From assembly GCA_021228405.1 (NCBI GenBank), contig JAJQRF010000002.1:124001-188000 (forward strand): a stretch of DNA of 64,000 nucleotides, read 5' to 3'. The notes under the pieces were generated by a model. The model had not been told where the DNA came from. It saw nothing but the letters and a program-made list of their open reading frames with translations, and ran no database searches. Source of the DNA: Pyrinomonadaceae bacterium. GTDB lineage: Bacteria > Acidobacteriota > Blastocatellia > Pyrinomonadales > Pyrinomonadaceae. The translations under genes were made by a program, and so were the position numbers. Below, one piece after another: positions 33,854 through 42,847 of this stretch (position 1 is its first letter; each line of letters begins with the position of its first letter).

Positions 33854-33881
33854 GGAAAGGCGGACGGAATTCCGCCTTTCC
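33854..33881 (+). terminator. Hairpin between GH3 and GH5 genes
   Basis: GGAAAGGCGGA (33854-33864) pairs perfectly with 33871-33881 over a 6-nt loop. Only a weak T tract follows, so it may be an attenuator or an mRNA-stability element rather than a full terminator. Confidence 0.5.
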
Positions 33882-33916
33882 GGGAATTATTTTTCCGTCA
33901 AACAAAGCATTTATCA

Positions 33917-35044
33917 ATGAAAAAATCATTTTTTCTAATCTTGATTCTATTCGTTTGCGCGCAATTTTCAGCCGCGCGAACGATTGCGCACAAACGCGCC
34001 GAACGAATGAGCGTCGGGATGAATATTTCGTATCTCGATAATTGGTGGAACGGCACAAAAGCGAAAATTTACGGTGATTTTGCCAAAACTTCGGAAGCGG
34101 CAAAACGCGAAAAAATGTTTGCCGACATCGCCCGCGCAGGATTCAAAACCGTTCGCATCCCGATAAATTTCGGCGCGTGGGCAAATTATGAAAAACCCTA
34201 CAAATGGGAAAATCAGGAAGGCTTAAAACTTGCCGATTCATTTGTTAAATGGGCTTCGGACAATAAGTTAAATGCAATCATCGATCTGCATCACGTCGAA
34301 TTCGACGGTTCGGTGAAAGGCGCGGCGGCGACTGAAAGAGTCGTTTGGCTGTGGCGGGAAATTGCGGAAAGATACAAAAATACCGATCCCGAAAAGGTCT
34401 TTTTTGAACTCCGCAACGAACCGCACGACATCAAGGCTGATGAATGGCGCAGACAGGCGGAAGAAATCATCAAAGCAATTCGCAAGATCGCGCCGAATCA
34501 TACTTTGATTGTCGGCTTTCACGATTGGAATTCGCGACAAGCGTTGATCGAATCAGAACCCTTTAAAGATTCAAACATAATTTACACGTTTCATTATTAC
34601 GACCCGTTTCTTTTCACGCATCAAGGCGCAACCTGGTCGAATAAAGGTTTGGCGGAAATGAAAAATATTCCGTTTCCGTGGAAGGAAACTTTTTCGGCAA
34701 AAGCTCCGCAAAATGTTGATGATACTTGTGTTGTGGGTTTAATAAACACATACGAAAAAGATTCGCAGGAAGCAAAAATGTCAGCCGATCTGAAAACGGC
34801 GAAAGATTGGTCTGAAAAACACAAAGTGCCGGTATTTATCGGCGAATTCGGCTCTTTCACGCGTTATGCCGCAGAAGCCGACCGTTGCCGTCACGCCGAA
34901 ACGGTTTATAAAATTTTCGGCAAACTGAAAATTCCGAATGCTTGGTGGGAATGGGACGGCGGCTTTAATATGTTCAAAAAGGGCGCGACCGAAATCGCCG
35001 ACTGTATGCGCAAAGCGGTCGATTCTTTTGAGGCGCAAAAATAG
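33917..35044 (+). CDS. GH5 endo-glycanase (cellulase/mannanase type)
   Basis: A 375-residue exported enzyme (signal 'FFLILILFVCAQFSAA'). Typical family 5 barrel: 'FKTVRIPINFGAWANYEKPY', the 'ELRNEPHD' strand with acid/base E168, 'DWNSRQ', 'YTFHYYDPFLFTHQG', and nucleophile E310 in FIGEFGSF. It cleaves internal beta-1,4 links in glucan, mannan or xyloglucan; the subfamily cannot be fixed by eye. It is 79 bp after GH3 and 38 bp before GH20. Confidence 0.92.
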   Translation: MKKSFFLILILFVCAQFSAARTIAHKRAERMSVGMNISYLDNWWNGTKAKIYGDFAKTSEAAKREKMFADIARAGFKTVRIPINFGAWANYEKPYKWENQEGLKLADSFVKWASDNKLNAIIDLHHVEFDGSVKGAAATERVVWLWREIAERYKNTDPEKVFFELRNEPHDIKADEWRRQAEEIIKAIRKIAPNHTLIVGFHDWNSRQALIESEPFKDSNIIYTFHYYDPFLFTHQGATWSNKGLAEMKNIPFPWKETFSAKAPQNVDDTCVVGLINTYEKDSQEAKMSADLKTAKDWSEKHKVPVFIGEFGSFTRYAAEADRCRHAETVYKIFGKLKIPNAWWEWDGGFNMFKKGATEIADCMRKAVDSFEAQK

Positions 35045-35082
35045 TTCGGGTAAGGCTGAAAAGTTTTCAGCAAAATTTCAAT

Positions 35083-37110
35083 ATGATTAAAGTTCTCTTA
35101 ATTTTTACGCTGATCTTGTCGGCATTTTTCACAGTTTCGGCACAGGATTTCCAAACCGCACGGCGCAATCTGATGCCCGTTCCGGCAAATATAGCCTGGA
35201 AAAACGGCAGATTACCCGTCACAAAAAACTTCACGGTTGCCGTTTCGGGAAAAACCGACGAACGTTTGAAGATTTATATTTTCCGTGTGATGCGGCGGCT
35301 CGAAGGTCGCACGATTTTTGAATTTTCGCGCGATCTTTCGACTGATGCGGCAAATGCAAGTCTTTTAATTGAAACGATTTCGACGGGAAACGCGACTCCG
35401 AAGCTCGGCGACGACGAATCCTATAATCTTGAAATTTCCGACAAACAGGCAAAATTAACCGCCCCGACAACGGTCGGTGCAATGCGCGGACTCGAAACTT
35501 TTCTCCAGCTTTTGGAAGGCGACAAGGACGGATTTTATTTCCCTGCGGTTTCGATCAGCGATAAACCGCGTTTCCCCTGGCGCGGCTTAATGATCGATTC
35601 GGCGCGTCACTTTCAGCCCGTCGAAGTTATCAAACGCAATCTCGACGGAATGGCGGCGGTCAAATTAAACGTTCTGCACTGGCACCTGACCGAAGATCAA
35701 GGCTTTCGCGTCGAAACGAAAAGGCTTCCCGAGCTTCACTTGCAAGGCTCGGACGGCGATTTTTACACGCAGGAGCAAATTCGCGAGATCATCAGATACG
35801 CCGCCGATCGCGGAATCCGTGTGATGCCCGAATTCGATATGCCCGGACACGCCACGGCGTGGGTCGTTTCGCATCCCGAAATTGCGAGCGCGCCCGGACC
35901 GTATAAGATCGAACGTTTGCCCGGAATTTTCGACCCGACGCTCGATCCGACCAACGAAAAAACCTACAAGCTTCTCGAAGTATTTTTCGCCGAAATGACC
36001 GCACTTTTTCCCGATGCGTATATGCACATCGGCGGCGACGAGAACGAAGGCAAACAATGGAATGCGAATCCAAAAATCCAAGCCTTTATGAAGAAAAACA
36101 ACATCAAGGACAATCACGCGCTCCAAACTTATTTCAATAAAAGAATCCTTAAATTTCTGCAAAAAGGCGGCAAAATTATGATGGGCTGGGATGAGATTTT
36201 TCAACCCGATCTGCCGAAGGAAGTCGTTATTCATTCGTGGCGCGGACAAAAAGCTCTCGCCGAAGCCGCAAGACAAGGTTTTACGGGCGTGCTTTCAAAC
36301 GGTTATTACATCGATCTGATGTTTCCTGCGTCACAGCATTATGTCGTCGATCCGCTTCCGGCTGATACGACCCTCAACGCTGAAGAACAAAAAAGAATTC
36401 TCGGCGGCGAGGCGACAATGTGGAGCGAATGGGTTTCGCCCGAAACCATCGATTCGCGCATCTGGTCGCGGATGCCCGCGATCGCCGAAAGATTCTGGTC
36501 GCCGCGTGAAGTAAACGATGTCGAAGATATGTATCGCCGTCTTGAAGTTATCGGCACACAGCTTGAAGAATTAGGGCTGACGCATCGCAAAAATCAGCCG
36601 ATACTGCTGCGTCGTCTGGCTAATAATCAAGACATTTCCGCGCTTCAAACTTTGGTTTCCCTGATCGAACCCGTCAAAGAATACAGGCGTTATCAAGTCC
36701 GCCCGCAAACGATGCTTTCGCCTTTGACAGGTTTGATCGATGCCGCGCAAGCCGATGCAAACGGCGCGAGAAAGTTTAATAAATTGGTGTCAAACAGAAA
36801 CTTTTCGGCAGATTCCACGAAACTGAAAATGATCTTTTCGGGTTGGAAAAATGACGCGATGACTTTAAGTGCGCAAATCGAAAAAGCTCCGGCTTTGAGC
36901 GAAGCAAAACAGCTTGCGGCTGATCTGCAAAGTTTGGGTGGGATCGGTTTGGAAATTGTCGAAATGCTCGAAACCAGAAAAACTTCAGGCGCGGAATGGC
37001 GTGATGCGAAATTGAAAAGTTTGACGGAAATCGCCAAACAAAAGGCTGGCTTGGAATTTCAAGTGATCGAATCAATGAAGGTTTTAGTTAATGCAACTTC
37101 GGGAAACTAG
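35083..37110 (+). CDS. GH20 beta-N-acetylhexosaminidase
   Basis: A 675-residue exported enzyme (signal 'LIFTLILSAFFTVSAQ'). An N-terminal GH20b domain precedes the catalytic barrel with 'PRFPWRGLMIDSARHF', 'LNVLHWHLTEDQGFRVE', 'MPEFDMPGHATAW', and the catalytic Asp-Glu pair D319/E320 in HIGGDEN. The mechanism is substrate-assisted by the N-acetyl group. The C-terminal 150 residues are helical and unassigned. Finding GH20 in a beta-glucan/mannan operon suggests chitin- or glycoprotein-derived GlcNAc is also harvested. Confidence 0.93.
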   Translation: MIKVLLIFTLILSAFFTVSAQDFQTARRNLMPVPANIAWKNGRLPVTKNFTVAVSGKTDERLKIYIFRVMRRLEGRTIFEFSRDLSTDAANASLLIETISTGNATPKLGDDESYNLEISDKQAKLTAPTTVGAMRGLETFLQLLEGDKDGFYFPAVSISDKPRFPWRGLMIDSARHFQPVEVIKRNLDGMAAVKLNVLHWHLTEDQGFRVETKRLPELHLQGSDGDFYTQEQIREIIRYAADRGIRVMPEFDMPGHATAWVVSHPEIASAPGPYKIERLPGIFDPTLDPTNEKTYKLLEVFFAEMTALFPDAYMHIGGDENEGKQWNANPKIQAFMKKNNIKDNHALQTYFNKRILKFLQKGGKIMMGWDEIFQPDLPKEVVIHSWRGQKALAEAARQGFTGVLSNGYYIDLMFPASQHYVVDPLPADTTLNAEEQKRILGGEATMWSEWVSPETIDSRIWSRMPAIAERFWSPREVNDVEDMYRRLEVIGTQLEELGLTHRKNQPILLRRLANNQDISALQTLVSLIEPVKEYRRYQVRPQTMLSPLTGLIDAAQADANGARKFNKLVSNRNFSADSTKLKMIFSGWKNDAMTLSAQIEKAPALSEAKQLAADLQSLGGIGLEIVEMLETRKTSGAEWRDAKLKSLTEIAKQKAGLEFQVIESMKVLVNATSGN

Positions 37111-37138
37111 GTTTTAAAGATTCAGGAATATCAATAAA

Positions 37139-38104
37139 ATGAACGACCAAGTTGTAGCAGGAATAGACATCGGCGGGACGAAAATTGCCGTTGCACTGCA
37201 AACTCACGAAGGGGAAAGAGCGGCTTCGCGCCGTTTACCGACCGAAATTGCGCTCGGACCTGTCCGAATTTTGGAAAATATTTCGCTTGCTATTGAAGAA
37301 ATGCTTGCCGAAACTTCGACCACACTTGCGGCTGTCGGCATCGGATGTCCGGGACCGATCGACATTCAGAACGGGCTGGTGATGTCGCCCGTAAATTTGC
37401 CCGGTTGGGACAGATTTCCAATTGTCGAACTCGTCGAAAATCGTTTCGGTGTTCCCGTAATTCTGGATAATGACGCAAATGCGGCGGCATTCGGCGAATA
37501 TTTCCACGGCGCGGGACGCGAATTTCAGGATATGCTTTACGTCACGATCTCGACCGGCATCGGCGGCGCGATCATCTGCGGCGGGCAGATTCATCACGGC
37601 GTGCAAGCCGGCGCGGGTGAGATCGGGCATATGATCGTCGAAATGGACGGGATTCAATGTCGTTGCGGCACTTTCGGATGTTTGGAAACGATCGCTTCGG
37701 GAACCGGGATTGCGCGAAGAATGCGCGAGATGCTTGCTTCGCAAAACGGCGGAAATGCTGAAAATTATCGGCATATTACGAGCGAGAAAGTGGTCGAAGC
37801 AGTCGAACACAACGATGAAACCGCCCGCAGGATTTGGAATGAAACGATCAAATATCTGGCAATCGGCATCGGCAATGCGATCACTCTAGTTGCGCCGGAA
37901 GCGGTTGTCATCGGCGGCGGCGTTTCGGCGGCAGGCGAGCTTCTGCTCGAACCATTGCGCCGTGAAATACACAAAAACGTGACGATGTTGCCGATTGAAA
38001 AGGTTGAAATTTTAAAAGCTTCGCTGGGAAGCGAAAGCGGCGTTTGCGGTGCTTTGATGATGGCACAAGGGATTTATGAAAAAACTCGGGAAAATGTCAG
38101 TTAA
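37139..38104 (+). CDS. ROK-family sugar kinase (glucokinase-like)
   Basis: A 321-residue cytoplasmic sugar kinase. ATP-binding 'GIDIGGTKIAVAL', sugar-binding 'VNLPGWDRFPIV' and 'LDNDANAAAFGEY', 'ISTGIGGAIICGGQIHHG', the ROK sugar-ligand run 'GAGEIGHMIV', and the zinc motif CRCGTFGCLE are all intact. It likely phosphorylates glucose, possibly mannose or GlcNAc, released by the neighbouring hydrolases. It overlaps the lactonase gene by 29 bp. Confidence 0.93.
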   Translation: MNDQVVAGIDIGGTKIAVALQTHEGERAASRRLPTEIALGPVRILENISLAIEEMLAETSTTLAAVGIGCPGPIDIQNGLVMSPVNLPGWDRFPIVELVENRFGVPVILDNDANAAAFGEYFHGAGREFQDMLYVTISTGIGGAIICGGQIHHGVQAGAGEIGHMIVEMDGIQCRCGTFGCLETIASGTGIARRMREMLASQNGGNAENYRHITSEKVVEAVEHNDETARRIWNETIKYLAIGIGNAITLVAPEAVVIGGGVSAAGELLLEPLRREIHKNVTMLPIEKVEILKASLGSESGVCGALMMAQGIYEKTRENVS

Positions 38105-39287
38105 TAAAAATTTTTCACGGCGCGATTTTCTGGCAATCGGCAGTTCGGCGGTCGCCGGATTGATGGTGGCGGGAAACGCACGTTCACAATCAAACGGCAA
38201 AACAAAAGAGATGTTAGTTTATATCGGAACATACACGGCTTCAGGCAAGAGCGAAGGAATTTACATTTACAAATTTAACCCCGACACGGGCGAGATGAAG
38301 CCATACAAAACAGTTAAAGGCGTTCTGGAGCCGTCATTTCTGACGATTAATAAGGATAAAAAATACGTTTTTGCCGTCAATGAACTGCTTGAATACGAAG
38401 GCAAAAAAAGCGGCGCGGTAAGCGCATTCGCGATTGATGAAAAAACGGGCGATCTCCAATTTTTGAACAAAGTTTCAAGCCTCGGCGGTGCGCCTTGTTT
38501 CATTACCACGAGCCACAACGAAAAATTTGCGCTCGTTGCCAACTATCTCGGCGGAAATGTTTCCGTCTATCCGATCGGGAAAGACGGGAAACTCGGTGAA
38601 GCCGTCGATCTGGCACAGCACACGGGAACCGGTCCGAACAAGGACCGACAAGAAGCGGCACACGCACATTCGATTACTTTAGACCGCAACAATCGTTTTG
38701 CGTTTGCCGCTGATTTAGGCATTGACAGGCTGATGATCTATAAGTTTGACGATAAAACGGGCAAGCTGACACCGAACGAAACACAAACTTTTTATCAAGC
38801 AAAACCCGGCGCAGGTCCGCGTCATTTTTCGTTTCACGGAAGCGGAAAATTTGCGTTTTTAATAAATGAACTCGATCTGACCATCGTTTCGCTCGCTTAT
38901 GACGAAAAACACGGCACATTAAAGGAAATTCAAACCGTTTCGACAGTTCCGGCAGGCGTTTCGGGTTCGAGCAATTCGTGTGCTGACATTCACGTTTCGC
39001 CGAACGGAAAGTTTCTTTATGGCTCGAATCGCGGACATAACAGCATTGTTTCTTATAAAATAGATGAAACAACAGGAAGGCTCGAATATATCGAACACGT
39101 TTCGACGGGCGGAAAAACTCCGCGCAATTTTGCGATCGAGCCGCACGGAAAATTTTTGCTCGTCGCTAATCAAAATTCGGATAACGTCGTAATTTTCAGC
39201 ATTGACGAAAAGACCGGAAAACTGAAATCGACCGGAAAACAGGCGCAGGTTCCAGTTCCTGTCTGCTTGAAATTTATGAGTTTATAA
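38076..39287 (+). CDS. Tat-exported lactonase-family beta-propeller (6-phosphogluconolactonase-like)
   Basis: A 403-residue seven-bladed propeller of the YbhE/Pgl lactonase family ('GTYTASGKSEGIYIYKFNPDTGEM', 'EPSFLTINKDKKYVFAVNE', 'GPRHFSFHGSGKFAFLINE', 'TPRNFAIEPHGKFLLVANQ'). It carries a twin-arginine signal, SRRDFLAIGS, so it is probably exported folded, unlike the cytoplasmic 6PGL. An inner ATG at 38094 would give a shorter n-region; 38076 has the better ribosome site (AAGGGAT). Export argues for hydrolysis of free sugar lactones outside the cytoplasm, or for a non-enzymatic role. Confidence 0.88.
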   Translation: MKKLGKMSVNKNFSRRDFLAIGSSAVAGLMVAGNARSQSNGKTKEMLVYIGTYTASGKSEGIYIYKFNPDTGEMKPYKTVKGVLEPSFLTINKDKKYVFAVNELLEYEGKKSGAVSAFAIDEKTGDLQFLNKVSSLGGAPCFITTSHNEKFALVANYLGGNVSVYPIGKDGKLGEAVDLAQHTGTGPNKDRQEAAHAHSITLDRNNRFAFAADLGIDRLMIYKFDDKTGKLTPNETQTFYQAKPGAGPRHFSFHGSGKFAFLINELDLTIVSLAYDEKHGTLKEIQTVSTVPAGVSGSSNSCADIHVSPNGKFLYGSNRGHNSIVSYKIDETTGRLEYIEHVSTGGKTPRNFAIEPHGKFLLVANQNSDNVVIFSIDEKTGKLKSTGKQAQVPVPVCLKFMSL

Positions 39288-39331
39288 GGCAACTATGCCG
39301 ATCACATTTTTGCAATCAGGATCATAAAAAT

Positions 39332-40171
39332 ATGTCTGAAAATTTCTTGAAATTTCTATTCGTGTTGTTATTTTTACCCGGATTTTTCGCACCGCTTTCG
39401 GTGCAAGGGCAAGTTCGTTATCGAAAATTGACCTTTAAGGATGAATTTAACGGCGCAAACGGTTCGGGAATTAACACCAACAAATGGACGGCAGAGATCG
39501 GCGGCGGCGGCTGGGGCAATCAGGAATTGCAGTATTACACAAATTCGACCGAAAACGCGTATCTCGACGGCAACGGCAATCTGGTTATCAAAGCTATTAA
39601 ACTCAATCCGCCTTTAAATTTAAGTTGTTGGTATGGTCCGTGCCAATATACTTCGGCACGACTCATCACCAAAGGAAAATTCGATCAAAAATACGGCAAG
39701 TTTGAAGCGCGAATCAAAATCCCGCGCGGACAAGGAATGTGGGGCGCGTTTTGGATGCTCGGCAATAACATCGACACGGTGGGTTGGGCAACGTGCGGCG
39801 AAATCGACATTATGGAAAATATCGGGCGCGAACCCGCTATCGTTCACGGCACGATTCACGGTCCGGGATATTCGGGTGCAAACGGCATCGGTGCGCCTTT
39901 TTCGCTCGCAAATAATGCCGCTTTTGCAGACGATTTTCACGTTTATTCGACCGAGTGGAGCGAAAACAAAATCCAGTTTTTCGTTGACGGAAATCTTTAC
40001 AAAACCCTAACGCCGCCTGATCTGCCGAACGGTGCGAAATGGGTTTACGATCATCCGTTTTTTATGATCTTGAACTTTGCCATCGGCGGACCTTGGGGCG
40101 GAAATCCCGATAATACTTCCGTTTTTCCGAACACGATGATTGTCGATTACGTGAGAGTTTACAAAAGATAA
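39332..40171 (+). CDS. GH16 endo-beta-glucanase (laminarinase-like)
   Basis: A 279-residue exported single-domain enzyme (signal 'FLFVLLFLPGFFAPLSVQG'). The catalytic motif EIDIME (E157, D159, E162) and flanking 'KFEARIKIPRGQGMWGAFWML' identify GH16, and 'FHVYSTEWSENKIQFFVDG' is typical of the beta-1,3(4)-glucanase branch. The beta-bulge motif with Met fits laminarinases/lichenases. No carbohydrate-binding module. It produces oligosaccharides for GH3 enzymes of the same operon. Confidence 0.93.
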   Translation: MSENFLKFLFVLLFLPGFFAPLSVQGQVRYRKLTFKDEFNGANGSGINTNKWTAEIGGGGWGNQELQYYTNSTENAYLDGNGNLVIKAIKLNPPLNLSCWYGPCQYTSARLITKGKFDQKYGKFEARIKIPRGQGMWGAFWMLGNNIDTVGWATCGEIDIMENIGREPAIVHGTIHGPGYSGANGIGAPFSLANNAAFADDFHVYSTEWSENKIQFFVDGNLYKTLTPPDLPNGAKWVYDHPFFMILNFAIGGPWGGNPDNTSVFPNTMIVDYVRVYKR

Positions 40172-40261
40172 TTCGGTTTGGAATTTCGGATTTGTTCTTT
40201 TAGAAGAAATTATTTCTTTTTCTTGCTGACGCAAACTTCTGCTTTTGCGGGGTAAAAACGA

Positions 40262-42802
40262 ATGAAAATATTTTGGCTTATCGTGGTTTTAAGTGTTTTT
40301 ATGATTGAAAATATCGACGCGCAAACGGGCGCGGCAAAAACGGAGATTTCTTTGAGTTCGGGTTGGAAATTTCGCGAAGCGGGTAAAGAGGAATGGCTTG
40401 CGGCAACGGTTCCGGGCTGTGTTCATACCGATTTGCTGGCAAATAAAAAGATCGAAGACCCGTTTTACCGCGACAACGAAAAAAATCTGCAATGGATCGG
40501 CAAAACCGACTGGGAATATCAGACGAGTTTCAACATTTCCGCCGAAACCTTAAAACGCCAGAATATCGAGATCGTTTTTCAGGGACTCGACACCTACGCC
40601 AATGTTTTTCTGAACGACAAGGAAATTTTATCCGCCGACAATATGTTTCGGACCTGGCGCATTGACGTTAAAAACACTCTGAAGCAAGGCGAAAACACCT
40701 TGAAGATCAAATTTCGTTCGCCGATCAACGAGATTTTGCCGTTGATGAAAAAACTCGATTACGAACTTCCCGCCGTCAACGACCAAGGGGAAAAAACTTC
40801 GCCTTACACACGCAAAGCACCATATCAATTCGGTTGGGATTGGGGACCGCGGTTTGTCACGAGCGGCATTTGGAAACCTGTTAACTTAGTTGTCTGGGAC
40901 AATGCCCGAATCGAAGATTTGCAGATCAGACAAAATAAATTATCGAAGGAAAACGCCGACTTGAGCGCGGTTGTCGAAATAGTTTCTGCGACGGAAACGG
41001 AAGCAGCCATTGAGGTCGAAAACGATAAAAAAGTCGTTGCAGCCAAACAAGTTAAATTAACGAAAGGTGTAAATAAAGTTTCGCTCGATTTTGCGATTGT
41101 AAATCCGAAAATCTGGTTCCCGGTCGGGCTCGGCGAACAACCGCTTTATACCTTCAAAGCAAAACTGTCAGTCAATAAAGAAACGGTTGACGAACAATCG
41201 AAGCGAACGGGTTTGCGGACGCTCGAACTTCGTCAAAAGCCCGATGAACACGGCATCAGCTTTGAATTTGTCATCAATGGAATTCCCGTTTTCGGGCGCG
41301 GTGCAAACTGGATTCCGGCGGACATTTTCCCGACGCGCATCACGAAGGAAAAATATAAGGAACTGCTGACTTCGCTGAAAGATGCGAATATGAATATGCT
41401 CCGCGTGTGGGGCGGCGGCATTTACGAAGACGATTATTATTATGATCTGGCGGACGAAATGGGAATTCTCGTCTGGCAGGATTTTATGTTCGCGTGTTCG
41501 ATGTATCCGGGCGATAAAAATTTTCTCGAAAATGTTCGTCAGGAAGCGATCGATAATGTCAAACGTCTGCGAAATCATCCGTCGATCGTGATTTGGGTCG
41601 GTAATAACGAGATCGAAACGGCGTGGTTGCATTGGGGCTGGAAGGAACGTTTGCCGAATCATATTTGGGACGATTATCTGAAACTTTTCGTGCGGCTTTT
41701 GCCCGAAGTTTTGGATGAATACGACACTTCGCGCCCGTATTGGCAATCGAGCCCAAGCTCGAATTTTCAGGACAATCCCGATTCGCAACGCATCGGCGAC
41801 GTGCATTACTGGCAGGTTTGGCACGCTGAAAAGCCTTATAAAGAATACGAAAAACAATTTCCGCGTTTTATGAGCGAATACGGTTTTCAATCGTTTCCCG
41901 AGCTCGAAACCGTCAAAACATACACGACCGAAGAAGACCGAAAATCTATCGAAACTCCGGTAATGCTTGCGCACCAGCGCCATCCGCGCGGCAATCAGTT
42001 GGTCAGGGAATATATGCTCCGGGAATATAATCAGCCGAAAGATTTCGAGTCGTTTTTATACGTCAGTCAGGTTTTGCAAGCGGAAGGAATCAAGATCGGC
42101 GCGGAACATTTTCGGCGCATAATGCCGCGCAATATGGGTTCGCTATACTGGCAGGCGAACGATTGCTGGCAAGTCGCTTCGTGGTCGGGAATGGATTATT
42201 TCGGACGCTGGAAAGCGTTAATGTATTACACGAAAAAATTCTATGCTCCCGTCCTGATTTCGCCGCACGTTGACGACAGCGGAAATCTGAATATTTACGT
42301 CGTTTCCGATTCGCCCGAAACGAAACAGGCGCAAATGGTTCTGAGTTTAATGGATTTGAGCGGCAAAACCCTGAGCAAAAAAGAGATGGATTTGTCGATC
42401 GAACCGCTCAAAGGAAAGTCTTATTTTAACCAGACCGTCAGCGAATTTCTGAACGGTGCGGACGATAAAAACTCGTTCCTGCTTGCCGAGTTGAAAGTCG
42501 GCGGCAAAACGGTTTCGCAGAATGAATATTTCTTCAAACCGTTTAAGGAATTAAACGTTTCGCGCCCGAATGTCAAAACTGAAATTTCGCCGATTGCAAA
42601 CGGTTTCAAGATCGCATTTTCGACCGATTCTTTGGCAAAATCCCTTTACTTGTCAGGTTTTACGGAAGGCTTTTTCAGCGACAACTATTTCAATCTGATT
42701 CCGAACAGGAACATCGAGATCGAATTTCGCACCAAACAAAAAATGACCGCCGACGAATTTCGGCAAAAATTAAGGATTCGTTCGCTGATCGATGCTTTTT
42801 AG
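40262..42802 (+). CDS. GH2 beta-mannosidase
   Basis: An 846-residue exported enzyme (signal 'IFWLIVVLSVFMIENIDAQ'). The N-terminal jelly-roll ('VPGCVHTDLLANKKIEDPFYRDNE') is characteristic of beta-mannosidases. The barrel shows acid/base E450 in GNNEIETAW and nucleophile E539 in FMSEYGFQSFPE. Length matches GH2 mannosidases (about 850). It hydrolyses terminal beta-mannose from manno-oligosaccharides, which would complement the GH5 enzyme and the mannose-6-phosphate isomerase-like cupin downstream. Confidence 0.93.
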   Translation: MKIFWLIVVLSVFMIENIDAQTGAAKTEISLSSGWKFREAGKEEWLAATVPGCVHTDLLANKKIEDPFYRDNEKNLQWIGKTDWEYQTSFNISAETLKRQNIEIVFQGLDTYANVFLNDKEILSADNMFRTWRIDVKNTLKQGENTLKIKFRSPINEILPLMKKLDYELPAVNDQGEKTSPYTRKAPYQFGWDWGPRFVTSGIWKPVNLVVWDNARIEDLQIRQNKLSKENADLSAVVEIVSATETEAAIEVENDKKVVAAKQVKLTKGVNKVSLDFAIVNPKIWFPVGLGEQPLYTFKAKLSVNKETVDEQSKRTGLRTLELRQKPDEHGISFEFVINGIPVFGRGANWIPADIFPTRITKEKYKELLTSLKDANMNMLRVWGGGIYEDDYYYDLADEMGILVWQDFMFACSMYPGDKNFLENVRQEAIDNVKRLRNHPSIVIWVGNNEIETAWLHWGWKERLPNHIWDDYLKLFVRLLPEVLDEYDTSRPYWQSSPSSNFQDNPDSQRIGDVHYWQVWHAEKPYKEYEKQFPRFMSEYGFQSFPELETVKTYTTEEDRKSIETPVMLAHQRHPRGNQLVREYMLREYNQPKDFESFLYVSQVLQAEGIKIGAEHFRRIMPRNMGSLYWQANDCWQVASWSGMDYFGRWKALMYYTKKFYAPVLISPHVDDSGNLNIYVVSDSPETKQAQMVLSLMDLSGKTLSKKEMDLSIEPLKGKSYFNQTVSEFLNGADDKNSFLLAELKVGGKTVSQNEYFFKPFKELNVSRPNVKTEISPIANGFKIAFSTDSLAKSLYLSGFTEGFFSDNYFNLIPNRNIEIEFRTKQKMTADEFRQKLRIRSLIDAF

Positions 42803-42847
42803 TTTTTAGAACAAGGGTTTAGGGATTTCTAAAATAGAGGAAACCAT

